A DNA stretch of 64,000 nucleotides from Bermanella sp034112345 (GCA_034112345.1 JAWUVN010000036.1:1-64000); one strand, 5' to 3'. Positions 36,917 through 46,581 are shown, counted from the first letter of the stretch. Numbers and translations are program-made. Notes: generated by a model not told the origin, from the sequence alone.

Positions 36917-39900
36917 ATGGCGTTTAATATAGGCTTAAGTGGTATTAGAGCTGCATCGGTCGACTTAGAAGTTACCGGTAACAACGTGGCCAATGCCAGT
37001 ACAGTGGGTTTTAAAGAATCCCGAGCTGAATTTGCAGATGTGTATACATCTAGCATATTGGGCACAGGCACCAAGCCAGTGGGCAGTGGTGTGTTAGTGG
37101 ATAACGTTAGGCAAGAATTTAGTCAAGGTAATATCAGCGGAACAGAAAACGCAGTAGATATGGCCATAGACGGCACCGGTTTTTTTGTACTCAATGATAA
37201 CGGCACAGAATCTTACACTCGTGCAGGGTATTTTAGTTTAGATAAAGACGGTTTTGTGGTTACCAATAGCGGTGCACGTTTACAGGGATATGAAGCTAAT
37301 GGAGATGGGGTTGTAAATGGCGTATTGGATGACTTGCAAATCATTATTGGCAACCAACCGCCTGCGCTGACATCAAGAATGTCATCCATATTAAATTTGG
37401 ATGCGTCTGAGTTAGTGAAGCAAGAGTTGGGTCAAACCATGACCAGTGGCGGGTTAGCCATTGCAACACCGGATGCTGGGATTTCTGATAGCACCTCGAG
37501 TATTCACGCAACTACTGGGCAACCAACCACAGCTGGCACACAGGCGGCTTATACGTTTACTTTGGATATGCAGGGGTTAGCTGGGTTCACAGATGGAACC
37601 GCGGCAGACCCGGGTCCTTTTAGTATTGATGTTGATCCACTTGATGGAACAGGTGTTCAAACCATTACTGTACTAGCAGGTGACATCACCGTAAACGCTG
37701 CCAGTGGTGCAGACACATTAAATAGTACTATCAATACGCTGCAATCGGCATTTGATACAGCGTTTGGCAATAATGAATTTGAAATCAGCACCTCACCAGA
37801 GGTGACTGATCCAATTACAGTGGGCACGGTTTTGGTGATCGAGCGGGCAGGTTTTGATGCAACGGCCGGAATGGGCTTTTCAGCTTCAGCTTCTGATGCC
37901 GCATGGGATGCCGCATTTGGCGTCCCCGGTGCTGCAACACAAACAGTCGGTATCGCCGGTAATAGTTTATTTGTAGGTTCCACACCCATAACAGCCGATT
38001 TTACCAGTGTGCCTGGTACGTCTACGACTACGCGAACCACCTCTACACCGCCGTTAAATATGACCAGTTATGTGGCGGGTGATCATGCGCTTTTAACTTC
38101 AACGGTGCCTACTGGCTCAAATATTGGTGATTACAGTGGGGCTAATACGCTTGTATTTGATATTGAAGCAACCGATGTAGACGGCACCACTGTCACTCAA
38201 ACCATTACTTTAAATAATACGATGACCGCAGTCGACCTTGCCAATGTCACCATTGATGAAGTGCAAACAGAAATAGCGGCGCAAGTTGCAGGTGGTGCAT
38301 TGAATACATTGGTGGCAGTGGGCGGACCACCATTATCGATTACCGGTAGCATGGCGGATAACGGCGATACAGTGACCCTTGTTCCTGACAGTTCCAGTGT
38401 AACTTATGATTTAAGCAATTTAGGCTTTGCATCAACGAATAGAGCCTCTTCAGGTACCGCTGATATAGATGCGAATAACTCATTTGTGATACAAGTTATT
38501 GGACCGGCAGGTGCGGGGGAAGATTCAAACGTATACACATTGACAATTCCAGATAGTAATTACGCCACGTTAGATGATTTGGCGGCCGCCATGCAAACTG
38601 AAATAGATATACGCACAGGTGCTAATGGTCTGGCTGGTCGTGTAACGGTTGATGCAGTCGGCGGGCAACTTGTTTTTACAAATGAAGAGGTGGGAGCGGG
38701 TTACGAGATAGCCTTTACGGCATCGGGTGCCGCGCCAGAAGCACTTGCCGCCCTAGAATTAGATAATCCAACTGTATTTTTAGGCACAGATACGGTTGAT
38801 CGCACGAATTCTTTCCGCCTTACATTGACGGTACCTGCTCCGGATGAAGATGGGCGTTCAGGCACCACCACCATTTCTTTGGATGAAGAATTTAGAAGTG
38901 TCCAGCAAGTAGCGGCATCCATTAACCGCCAAATAAGCTCGCTAGATTCAGATGCGTATATTGGCATACGCGCCGAAGCGTTAGAGATTGAGCCTAACGT
39001 GGTACCACCAGAATATAAATTGCAATTTGTGGCCACAGAAGAAGGCGAAGCATCTGTCATTTCAGTTTCCGATTTTCAAGCCATTGGTGCTGATATAACA
39101 GCGGAGGAGATGTACGGGTTAATCCAAATTGATGAAGACGATACCGCTTTATTAACACAGGGCATTGAAGGGGTGACCAATGAGTACCCTGCACAAAGTG
39201 TGTTGTTAACCGATCCAGATGGTAACGAAGTCACCATTGAAACAGATGAAGACGCTGAGGCAAATGAAATAGCCAGTATTTTCAATCGACAGGCGGGCAT
39301 AACCGCATCGGCCTCTTCAACGGCGACCATATCGTTAAGCGGGTACAATAATCCCGGCAATAACATGACGATGTTTTTAAATGGCCAGGAGTTAGTCGCC
39401 ACCAGTTTGACTGAAATAGCGGAAGAAATTAATGCGTATTCCGTCACTACGCTCCCAGGAACCTCAGCAGAAATAGATGCTGACACTGGAGATCTGACGA
39501 TTAATAACAGCATTGGTCGAGATATTAAAATTCAAATAAGCTCACCGACTTCGACCGATAGTATTGTGGTCACTGGTTCATCAAATGCTGGGCCTGTGGT
39601 ATTAGGCGGTACAGTTACCGCTGATACGGCCGCGGTAGTGGGTGGCAGTATTGATTTTGTATTAAACGAAGGTTACACATTAAGTAATCCACTTCCTTCT
39701 ATTTCGGGTGTAATGGGTGCATTAGATGACTCAGAATTTTCCGATTACGTGATTAACAGTTTTGATCCCGATGACCAAAATACGTATAACCACGCGACTT
39801 CAACCACCATTTATGACAGCTTGGGGAATAGCCATGTTATGAGTCAGTTCTTTGTAAAAGAACCGTTGGATTCAAGTCGACCAAATGAAGAAAATTTATG

Positions 39901-40594
39901 GGCTATGTACATACAGATAGACGGTAACGATGTTGGTGATCCTGATGTGACCTTATCATTTCCTGAAAATTTAGAGCCTACTTCAGCCCGTTATGAATTA
40001 TTTTTTAATTCAGACGGTACATTCGATATGGATGCTACCGGAGATTTGCACGTTACAAATTGGGACCCTGTTGATGAAGAAGGGGCTCCGACCGGTTCGC
40101 TTAAATCACTGAATGTATTAGAAGGCGGATTACCGTTAACTGAACCAGCCACTAACTCAAATTTTGAAATTGTATTAGATGGATCAACTCAATTTGGCAG
40201 TTCGTTCAGTGTCAGTGAAGTGAATCAAGATGGATACACCACGGGCCGATTAACAGGATTAGAAATCGATACTGATGGATTTATGTTTGCACGATTCACT
40301 AATGGTCAGGCTGAGGTACTGGGGCAAGTGGCTCTGGCGTCATTTAAAAACCCAGAAGGACTTGTAGCGTTAGGGGATACCGCATGGGGTGAATCGTTTG
40401 AATCCGGTGTCGCAACCGTAGGGTCGCCAAGGACAGGCTCGTTTGGTAATTTGATATCATCAGCGTTAGAGGATTCTAACGTGGATTTATCAGAAGAGCT
40501 GGTGGGTTTAATCATCGCACAGCGGAATTTCCAAGCCAGTGCAAAAACCATTGAAACATCAGATACCGTGACGCAAACCATTATTCAGCTTTAA
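36917..40594 (+). CDS. flgE: Flagellar hook protein FlgE, very long
   Basis: The 1225-residue hook subunit has a normal N-terminus (FNIGLSGIRAASVDLEVTGN, then NVANASTVGFK) and C-terminus (ALEDSNVDLSEELVGLIIAQ, then RNFQASAKTI). It also has the FlgE D2-type region FDPDDQNTYNHATS...YDSLGNSH. Roughly 700 extra residues lie between about 170 and 900. They are acidic and Thr/Ser/Asp-rich, with several repeats of a beta module containing 'T-NxxxxVA-xIN' (for example VQQVAASIN-like and TEIAEEINAYS). E. coli FlgE has 402. The frame is intact. The insert is probably surface-exposed on the hook. It may be a glycan acceptor or stiffen a sheathed or polar hook, but this is inference. Confidence 0.93.
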   Translation: MAFNIGLSGIRAASVDLEVTGNNVANASTVGFKESRAEFADVYTSSILGTGTKPVGSGVLVDNVRQEFSQGNISGTENAVDMAIDGTGFFVLNDNGTESYTRAGYFSLDKDGFVVTNSGARLQGYEANGDGVVNGVLDDLQIIIGNQPPALTSRMSSILNLDASELVKQELGQTMTSGGLAIATPDAGISDSTSSIHATTGQPTTAGTQAAYTFTLDMQGLAGFTDGTAADPGPFSIDVDPLDGTGVQTITVLAGDITVNAASGADTLNSTINTLQSAFDTAFGNNEFEISTSPEVTDPITVGTVLVIERAGFDATAGMGFSASASDAAWDAAFGVPGAATQTVGIAGNSLFVGSTPITADFTSVPGTSTTTRTTSTPPLNMTSYVAGDHALLTSTVPTGSNIGDYSGANTLVFDIEATDVDGTTVTQTITLNNTMTAVDLANVTIDEVQTEIAAQVAGGALNTLVAVGGPPLSITGSMADNGDTVTLVPDSSSVTYDLSNLGFASTNRASSGTADIDANNSFVIQVIGPAGAGEDSNVYTLTIPDSNYATLDDLAAAMQTEIDIRTGANGLAGRVTVDAVGGQLVFTNEEVGAGYEIAFTASGAAPEALAALELDNPTVFLGTDTVDRTNSFRLTLTVPAPDEDGRSGTTTISLDEEFRSVQQVAASINRQISSLDSDAYIGIRAEALEIEPNVVPPEYKLQFVATEEGEASVISVSDFQAIGADITAEEMYGLIQIDEDDTALLTQGIEGVTNEYPAQSVLLTDPDGNEVTIETDEDAEANEIASIFNRQAGITASASSTATISLSGYNNPGNNMTMFLNGQELVATSLTEIAEEINAYSVTTLPGTSAEIDADTGDLTINNSIGRDIKIQISSPTSTDSIVVTGSSNAGPVVLGGTVTADTAAVVGGSIDFVLNEGYTLSNPLPSISGVMGALDDSEFSDYVINSFDPDDQNTYNHATSTTIYDSLGNSHVMSQFFVKEPLDSSRPNEENLWAMYIQIDGNDVGDPDVTLSFPENLEPTSARYELFFNSDGTFDMDATGDLHVTNWDPVDEEGAPTGSLKSLNVLEGGLPLTEPATNSNFEIVLDGSTQFGSSFSVSEVNQDGYTTGRLTGLEIDTDGFMFARFTNGQAEVLGQVALASFKNPEGLVALGDTAWGESFESGVATVGSPRTGSFGNLISSALEDSNVDLSEELVGLIIAQRNFQASAKTIETSDTVTQTIIQL

Positions 40595-40898
40595 TGAATA
40601 AACGGAATATTGGTTAGAGTTTACTTGTAAGCGAATAAAAAATAGCTTCCCAGGAAGCGATCGCCTGCAAGTACGCTTCGGCCGAAAAAATATGCTTTGT
40701 ATCAGTACAGGCCCATTGACCATTTAATAGGCGGCGCCTTGCCGCTTTACCAAAATTTGTAACCAGCACACAAACAATCTGTCTATATATTCCAGCTTAA
40801 CCCTTATGATCAATGAGTTTTAAGCAGTTGGCATCTCCTTTGCAATTCATACTAATAATATAAATGAAATCAGAATTGCCGCTTTTTAGGAGGCTCAT
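40595..40898. other. 304-bp intergenic region between flgE and flgF
   Basis: No gene is seen. The region contains a fold (40623-40672) in which ACTTGTAAGCG and CGCCTGCAAGT bracket the hairpin GCTTC-CCAG-GAAGC, a small TTCGGCCGAA palindrome, a GC-rich hairpin near 40730-40745 that could end the flgBCDE transcript, and the sigma-54 promoter of flgF. Confidence 0.55.
40829..40844 (+). promoter_or_regulatory. Sigma-54 promoter of flgF operon
   Basis: TGGCATCTCCTTTGCA matches TGGCAY-N5-TTGCA exactly, about 55 bases before the flgF start codon. Confidence 0.82.
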
Positions 40899-41647
40899 AT
40901 GGATCGCGCACTCTACATCGCCATGTCAGGGGCCAAGCAAAATACCCTTGGCCAAGTCGCTGAATCAAATAATTTAGCCAATGTGTCTACCACAGGTTTT
41001 CGTCGTGACTTTGAACAAGCGCGATCAATGCCGGTGTTTGGTGATCATTACCCAACACGTGCATATGCATTAGAAGAACGCCCAGCCAGTGATTTTAATC
41101 CAGGCACATTAATTCACACAGGCCGAGATTTAGATTAGCCATTGAAAACCAAGGTTGGTTTGCTGTTCAAGATAGCAATGGAGAAGAAGCCTACACTCGC
41201 CGTGGCGATTTACGCGTTGACCAATTTGGGCGAATGATTAATGGAGACGGATTACAGTTAATGGGCACAGCGGGTCCAGTTGTGATTCCTCCATTTGAAA
41301 AAATGACAGTCTCTGGTAATGGCACCATTTCTATACAGGCAGCGGGTGATGAACCAGCCGTGGTCGCCGATATTGTGAATCTAAAATTAGTGAATCCAGA
41401 TCTAAGTAATATGGAAAAAGGAGAGGATGGGTTGTTCAGGTTACGTGACCAGCAACTGGGAGATGTCCAACTAGCTGATCCAACTGTATTTGTTGAACAA
41501 GGTCATTTAGAACACAGTAATGTGAATGCGGTGCAATCATTAACACAAATTATGGCCTTGCATCGTCAATACGAAATGCAAGTAAAAATGATGGCCCCTG
41601 TGGATGAAAACGCACAAACAACGGCTCAGATTATGGATATTCAATAA
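40899..41647 (+). pseudogene. flgF: Flagellar rod protein FlgF, frameshifted
   Basis: The first part (40899-41138, 79 residues, MDRALYIAMSGAKQNTLGQV start with NNLANVSTTGF) stops at TAG 41136-41138. The rest continues in the -1 frame from about 41135 (LAIENQGWFAVQDSNGEEAYTRRG) to 41647, ending with the rod C-terminal helix (QSLTQIMALHRQYEMQVKMM). At the junction the DNA reads GATTTAGATTAGCC. One more T (GATTTAGCC) would give GRDLDLAIENQGW, in line with other FlgF proteins, and a product of 249 residues (E. coli 251). No slippery heptamer is present, so programmed shifting is unlikely. It is either a real null mutation or a sequencing error. FlgF is needed for the rod, so the lesion would block flagella if real. 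Confidence 0.88.
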
Positions 41648-41777
41648 TGATAAGCATAACGAGTTTAATTAATTGTTTGACCAAAATGTTAATCGAAGAA
41701 ATAAAATTTATTCAACATACAATACGTAATTCAAACAGTGTGAACATGTTGTACACATTGTTTGAGGGAGCATAATT

Positions 41778-42563
41778 ATGCATGCAGCACTTTGGGTCGC
41801 TAAAACCGGGTTAAATGCACAAGACCACAGCTTAACCAGCATTTCAAATAACTTGGCAAACGTATCAACCACAGGTTTTAAAAAAGACCGTGCGGTATTT
41901 CAGGATTTGGTTTATCAAATTCAAAGACAGCCAGGCGCGTTATCAAGTCAAGACACTCGCTTGCCATCAGGCTTGCAACTGGGAACAGGGGTGAAAGTAG
42001 CAGGCACTCAAAAAATACATACAAGCGGTAGCCTACAAGAAACGTCTCAACCATTGGATTTGGCTGTAAATGGCCGAGGGTTCTTTCAAATAGCCATGCC
42101 AGATGGCACCACTGCATACACGCGTGATGGTACTTTTCATATGGACGCAGAAGGGCAGGTAGTTAACGCGGTTGGGTATTTATTAGAACCTAATATTACG
42201 ATTCCAGATCAAACCAATACCCTTACTATTAGCCGTGACGGGATTGTGAGTGTGACTCAATTTGGCGAAACAAATCCAACTGAAATTGGTCAGATTGATG
42301 TGGTCGACTTTGTTAACCCAACCGGTCTACAAGCCATGGGTGGAAATTTATTTTTAGAAACGGCCAGTTCGGGCGCACCTCAAGTTGGTGTAGCTGGTGA
42401 AGCCGGTTACGGCTCTATAGAGCAAGGCATGTTAGAAAATTCAAACGTAGCGGTTGTAGAAGAGATGGTGCAAATGATCACTGTTCAGCGTGCTTACGAA
42501 ATGAATTCTAAAGTGGTCAGCAGTGCCGATCAAATGCTTCAGTATCTGGCTCAAAATACTTAG
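41778..42563 (+). CDS. flgG: Flagellar distal rod protein FlgG
   Basis: The product has 261 residues, starting with MHAALWVAKTGLNAQDHSLT and NNLANVSTTGFKKDRAVFQD, with LAVNGRGFFQI in the middle and ENSNVAVVEEMVQMITVQRAYEMN at the end. These are canonical for FlgG, with normal length (260). It forms the distal rod. GGAG lies before the ATG. Confidence 0.95.
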   Translation: MHAALWVAKTGLNAQDHSLTSISNNLANVSTTGFKKDRAVFQDLVYQIQRQPGALSSQDTRLPSGLQLGTGVKVAGTQKIHTSGSLQETSQPLDLAVNGRGFFQIAMPDGTTAYTRDGTFHMDAEGQVVNAVGYLLEPNITIPDQTNTLTISRDGIVSVTQFGETNPTEIGQIDVVDFVNPTGLQAMGGNLFLETASSGAPQVGVAGEAGYGSIEQGMLENSNVAVVEEMVQMITVQRAYEMNSKVVSSADQMLQYLAQNT

Positions 42564-42629
42564 TGAGTTGGTTTATGTTTTTATGTTTTTGAAAACAAAT
42601 GAAATAACCAGATATACATAAAATATAGA

Positions 42630-42659
42630 GTGCATTAGAGCCAGTGGCGCGTAATGCAT
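42630..42659. repeat. Intergenic hairpin related to the 11 kb repeats
   Basis: GTGCATTAGAGCC...GGCGCGTAATGCAT forms an imperfect hairpin between flgG and flgH, with the same layout as the hairpin at 11137-11166 (GTGTATTA...TAATACAC). It is probably a member of the same dispersed palindrome family. Confidence 0.5.
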
Positions 42660-42693
42660 CGCATATCACCAGAAAAAAATGGGAAGGTGAGTG

Positions 42694-43359
42694 ATGAAAA
42701 AATTATTAACAATACTCAGCGTTCTAAGTTTAACTGCATGCAGCTCAGTCATGCCAATGGACGAAAGACCTGATGACCCTGACTTTGCACCGGTACCTGC
42801 GCAATCGTTAAAGCCACCGGCTATATCAGATGGCTCGCTGTATCAAAATAATTATGCCATCTCATTGTACAGTGACCAACGAGCTAGGCGTATTGGTGAT
42901 GTGATTACCGTTATGTTACAAGAGCAAACTAACGCGTCTAAATCTAATTCAGCATCAACCAGTAAAGACAGTGAGTTAACGATTACACCGACTAGCCTTT
43001 TTGGTGGTATACACCCAGCATTAGCATCATCATTAACTGGGGAACGTTCATTTTCAGGGCAAGGGGATACAGGCCAGAGCAACAGTTTAGATGGTCAAAT
43101 TACCGTAACCATTAGTGCTATTTATCCCAATGGAATTTTAGAAATACGAGGAGAGAAATGGTTAAGTTTGAATCAAGGTGATGAATTCATTCGCGTAAGA
43201 GGTCTAGTACGCCCAGAAGACATTGGTTCAGATAACACCGTGCAATCTAGTAAGTTAGCCGATGCACGTATTAGTTATGGCGGCACAGGTTACATAGCCA
43301 GCGCCAGTAAACCAGGCTGGGTAACCCGATTCTTTAACAGTGAATGGTGGCCTTTTTAA
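42694..43359 (+). CDS. flgH: Flagellar L-ring lipoprotein FlgH
   Basis: The product has 221 residues, with a lipoprotein signal peptide ending LSLTACSS (lipobox Cys about 17), then the FlgH features RARRIGDVITVMLQEQTNASKS, GSLDGQITV-like NSLDGQITVTI, GILEIRGEKWLSLNQGDEFIRVRG and a C-terminal WVTRFFNSEWWPF. AAGG at 6-base spacing favours the ATG at 42694 over the GTG at 42691. It forms the L-ring in the outer membrane. Confidence 0.93.
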   Translation: MKKLLTILSVLSLTACSSVMPMDERPDDPDFAPVPAQSLKPPAISDGSLYQNNYAISLYSDQRARRIGDVITVMLQEQTNASKSNSASTSKDSELTITPTSLFGGIHPALASSLTGERSFSGQGDTGQSNSLDGQITVTISAIYPNGILEIRGEKWLSLNQGDEFIRVRGLVRPEDIGSDNTVQSSKLADARISYGGTGYIASASKPGWVTRFFNSEWWPF

Positions 43360-43365
43360 TAACTT

Positions 43366-43527
43366 AATCGGGCAGAGGCTACCCTCGTACGAGTTCACCC
43401 CGTGAGCGATAGTTAAAGCAAAAATTAAAGCAGGCAGCACACTTATCATTGGTGCTAGAGGTTACTTTCAGGCGACCAAACAATCGGGCAGAAACGGCCC
43501 TCGTCGGAGCTCACCCCGTGAGCGATA
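43366..43527. repeat. Pair of about 46-bp direct repeats between flgH and flgI
   Basis: Two copies (43366-43411 and 43482-43527) start with AATCGGGCAGA and end with TCACCCCGTGAGCGATA. About ten positions differ between them. They are separated by 70 bp. Each contains short inverted segments (TCGTACGA in copy 1). There is no coding function. Possibly a duplicated regulatory or REP-like unit. Confidence 0.6.
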
Positions 43528-43619
43528 AATGAAGTAAAGAAATACGGAAGGATTTTTGCAGTAGGAATAGATTGCATAAAAAATTGGCAGATTATTGTCG
43601 TCAATCACCGGATTATAAA

Positions 43620-44711
43620 ATGAAAATATGGATCACCATTTCGTTAATGCTGTTGTTTCAATCAGCCTATGTTCACGCTGAACGCATTAAAGACATTACA
43701 ACTGTGGCAGGTGTGCGATCTAATCAATTAGTGGGCTATGGCCTAGTGGTTGGCCTAGATGGCACGGGTGATAAATCACCTTTTACCAACCAAACTTTCA
43801 TTAACATGATGAATGAATTTGGCATTGCCATTCCTGCAGGAACTGACCCAAAATTAAAAAATATTGCAGCTGTCTCTATAACTGCAAACCTACCGCCTTT
43901 TGCAAAGCCGGGCCAAGCAATTGATATTACGGCATCAAGTATTGGTAATGCCAAGAGTTTACGTGGTGGCACATTATTGTTTGCACCATTACGAGGGGCT
44001 GATGGGCAAGTGTATGCCGTTGCTCAAGGTAATTTAGTAGTTGGTGGGTTTGGCGCAGACGGCGCAGACGGCTCAAAGATCACAGTTAACATTCCAAGTG
44101 TGGGCCGCATTCCTAATGGGGCGACAGTAGAGCGTGCAGTTGCAAATGGTTTTAGTAAGGGTGACAGCTTGGTTTTAAACTTAAACCGCCCTGATTTCAC
44201 CACCGCTAAACGACTGTCAGACAGTATTAATCAACTTTTGGGCCCATCAACGGCGTATGCGGTTGATGCTACTTCAGTTAGAGTCAGTGCCCCCAGAGAT
44301 CCCAGTCAACGGGTTTCATTTTTATCCATGGTTGAGAACCTAAGTGTGACGCAGGGCGAAGCAAGAGCCAAAGTGATTATAAACAGCCGAACCGGAACAA
44401 TTGTTATTGGTAAGCATGTAAAAATATCCCCTGTAGCTGTTACACACGGTAGTTTAACGGTTACCGTGAAAGAAAATTTAGAGGTAAACCAGCCTGGTGC
44501 ATTAGCAGGGGGGGAAACAGCGGTTATTCCAAAAACTGAAGTGAATATTGATGAAGAAGGTAACCCAATGTTTGTATTCGCACCGGGTGTATCTTTAGAC
44601 GAAATAGTAAAAGCCGTTAACGAGGTAGGCGCAGCCCCTGGTGATTTAATGGCGATACTTGAAGCATTAAAGCAGGCGGGTGCATTAAATGCTGAGCTGA
44701 TTGTTATTTAA
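43620..44711 (+). CDS. flgI: Flagellar P-ring protein FlgI
   Basis: The product has 363 residues from the ATG at 43620, which begins a Sec signal peptide (MKIWITISLMLLFQSAYVHA). A TTG-initiated longer frame from 43572 would put 16 residues before the signal and is rejected. Family motifs: RIKDITTVAGVRSNQLVGYG, VVGLDGTGDKSPFT, GNAKSLRGGTLLFAPLRGADG, and the C-terminal DLMAILEALKQAGALNAELIVI. It forms the periplasmic P-ring with the help of FlgA. Confidence 0.94.
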   Translation: MKIWITISLMLLFQSAYVHAERIKDITTVAGVRSNQLVGYGLVVGLDGTGDKSPFTNQTFINMMNEFGIAIPAGTDPKLKNIAAVSITANLPPFAKPGQAIDITASSIGNAKSLRGGTLLFAPLRGADGQVYAVAQGNLVVGGFGADGADGSKITVNIPSVGRIPNGATVERAVANGFSKGDSLVLNLNRPDFTTAKRLSDSINQLLGPSTAYAVDATSVRVSAPRDPSQRVSFLSMVENLSVTQGEARAKVIINSRTGTIVIGKHVKISPVAVTHGSLTVTVKENLEVNQPGALAGGETAVIPKTEVNIDEEGNPMFVFAPGVSLDEIVKAVNEVGAAPGDLMAILEALKQAGALNAELIVI

Positions 44712-44806
44712 GGATCAGGTTTATGGACCGCCCGCTATTTGTATCGTTTCATATTTGAATCACCCATTTACCGAAATGTACGTAATGCACGTAATAAGGC
44801 CGAGTT

Positions 44807-45121
44807 TTGGATAAACAGTCACTAATCACAAAGATACTTTCGTTAAGTGAGAGTATCTCAATGCTCGCAAAAAAGGAGAGCCTTGCGACCCTTAACCATA
44901 AGGTGGATCAAAGGCAGTTACTTATTGAAGCCTTATTTGAGCAATATTCAGGAGCGCTCAACGTCAGTGAAATACAGATGCTAAAAGCCATTCTTGTAGA
45001 CACTAATCAGCTGATTAAAAAAATGGAATCAGCCAAGTTGAATAAGAGAAATCGCATTATTGAACATAAAAATAAAGGTAAACGCATCCATCTTTACACC
45101 TCAATTGCCAAGCAGAAATAA
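44807..45121 (+). CDS. Short helical protein between flgI and flgJ, unknown
   Basis: The product has 104 residues if translation starts at the TTG at 44807 (AAGG about 8 bases upstream); an internal ATG at 44861 is the alternative. It is almost entirely predicted helix, Lys/Leu-rich, with a basic tail (KLNKRNRIIEHKNKGKRIH). Size, helicity and position suggest a flagellar export chaperone of the FliT/FlgN kind or a rod-assembly helper, but no family motif is recognised. Pseudomonas and Enterobacteria have no gene here to my knowledge. Confidence 0.55.
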   Translation: MDKQSLITKILSLSESISMLAKKESLATLNHKVDQRQLLIEALFEQYSGALNVSEIQMLKAILVDTNQLIKKMESAKLNKRNRIIEHKNKGKRIHLYTSIAKQK

Positions 45122-45296
45122 CCCCGTATTCCAGTAAGACGTACACAATAAAGCATTAAGTATCGTGCAGATTTTTAGTTGCCGCTTTGACGAAAGATTG
45201 CCGTTCTGTATGAAAAAACATGAATATTTCATAAAAAATTCTCTGATCAAGCCAAAAACCTCCTATAAAGCCTATAAAACTTCATAATTTTAAACA

Positions 45297-45312
45297 TGGC
45301 CTGTGCTTTGCA
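45297..45312 (+). promoter_or_regulatory. Sigma-54 promoter of flgJ-flgK-flgL
   Basis: TGGCCTGTGCTTTGCA has the GG and GC dinucleotides at the right -24/-12 distance and a perfect TTGCA, 75 bases before the flgJ start. The -24 element departs slightly from TGGCAC. The rest of the 265-bp gap shows no gene. Confidence 0.65.
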
Positions 45313-45386
45313 ATATCTAAGTTATTAATGAATCCAACTAACATTGTCATTTCTAGAATAAAAGAGACTGCTAAAAGGGGCTGAAT

Positions 45387-46580
45387 ATGACTGCGATTAA
45401 CAATACATTTAATTATAACGATCTAGCGTCTCTTAACTCTATTACACAGATGGGTCAAACGGACGAATCAGAAGCGCTAAAGCAAGTGTCTCGCCAATTT
45501 GAATCCATGTTTGTGACCATGATGTTAAAAAGCATGCGTGATGCCAATGCTGTATTTGAAGAAGACAATCCACTTAACTCTAACGAAAGCAAATTCTATC
45601 GCCAAATGTTTGATGATCAATTAGCGCTTTCTATGACCGAAGGCAGAGGCATTGGTCTAGCCGACAGTATTTATCGTCAGTTAATGGATCAGTTTGATAT
45701 AGAGGGCAGTGATGATTCAGATAAACCTAATCAAGGCATTCCAATCAGTGAGTACCGTGGACCAAACCCATTCTCTAGTATGAAGCCGAATTTAGATTTA
45801 CAGCCGTTTTCTATCGAGGAAATTTCCGAACCCATTAACATTCCTCAAAAAGATCTTGGAATACAAGTAAGCCCTGAAGTAATGAAGCGTATACACAATA
45901 GAAAGGATGCCGCCCAAGAAGTCATTAATGCGCCTAAAGCGACAAATGAGCCTTTATCCGTTATGCCGACTTTTATACGATCTGAATCAACTGTACCCAC
46001 ATCAGTGGACTCTTCTATTGAAAAGAAAGTTGTTAACCAAAGTTCAGTGAGTAAGCAAACAGGCTTTGAGACTCCAGAACAATTTGTGAAAACCCTTTGG
46101 CCAATCGCACAACAGGTGGGTAAAGAGATGGGGGTTGAGCCTAAGGCCATTATTTCACAAGCAGCATTAGAAACAGGCTGGGGAAAATACATTATTCACG
46201 AATCAAATGGCAAAAATAGCCATAATCTATTTGGAATAAAATCAGATAACCGCTGGAGCGGTGCAGCTGCAAATGTCAGTACACTTGAGTTTAGAAATGG
46301 CATTGCACAAAAAGAAATTGCGGCATTTAGGTCGTATGATTCGTATGAAGCCAGTTTAAAAGATTATTCAAAATTTGTTAAAAATAGCAGTCGATATGAA
46401 GAAGCGGTTAATAACGGTTCTAGTATTAAGGGCTACAGTGAAGGGTTGCAAGATGGTGGATATGCAACCGACCCAAATTATGCGAAAAAAATTCAACGAA
46501 TAGCATCAGGAGAGATGTTAAATACCTTAATAGAAAAAAATACCACAGTGGCATCTCAAATCTCTGTAGGTAGGGGTTAA
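45387..46580 (+). CDS. flgJ: Peptidoglycan hydrolase / rod-binding protein FlgJ
   Basis: The product has 397 residues. The N-terminal Rod-binding domain (about 25-115; QVSRQFESMFVTMMLKSMRDAN) is followed by a linker of about 115 residues rich in Pro/Ser, and a C-terminal glucosaminidase domain (about 245-385) with SQAALETGWGKYII, NSHNLFGIKSD and AFRSYDSYEASLKDYSKFV. The catalytic Glu is kept in ALETGWG. FlgJ opens the cell wall for the rod. The linker makes it longer than the 313 residues of E. coli. flgK begins 1 bp after its stop. Confidence 0.94.
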   Translation: MTAINNTFNYNDLASLNSITQMGQTDESEALKQVSRQFESMFVTMMLKSMRDANAVFEEDNPLNSNESKFYRQMFDDQLALSMTEGRGIGLADSIYRQLMDQFDIEGSDDSDKPNQGIPISEYRGPNPFSSMKPNLDLQPFSIEEISEPINIPQKDLGIQVSPEVMKRIHNRKDAAQEVINAPKATNEPLSVMPTFIRSESTVPTSVDSSIEKKVVNQSSVSKQTGFETPEQFVKTLWPIAQQVGKEMGVEPKAIISQAALETGWGKYIIHESNGKNSHNLFGIKSDNRWSGAAANVSTLEFRNGIAQKEIAAFRSYDSYEASLKDYSKFVKNSSRYEEAVNNGSSIKGYSEGLQDGGYATDPNYAKKIQRIASGEMLNTLIEKNTTVASQISVGRG

Positions 46581-46581
46581 T

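Noticed and set aside
37657..40581. Long antisense frames opposite flgE (37657-38040, 38701-39060, 39076-39513, 40306-40581)
   Set aside because: They arise from the Thr/Ser/Asp-rich codons of flgE on the other strand. They have no ribosome binding sites and no recognisable domains.
41127..41141. Programmed -1 frameshift in flgF
   Set aside because: The junction GATTTAGATTAGCC contains no X XXY YYZ slippery heptamer and no downstream stem was seen. A one-base deletion is simpler.
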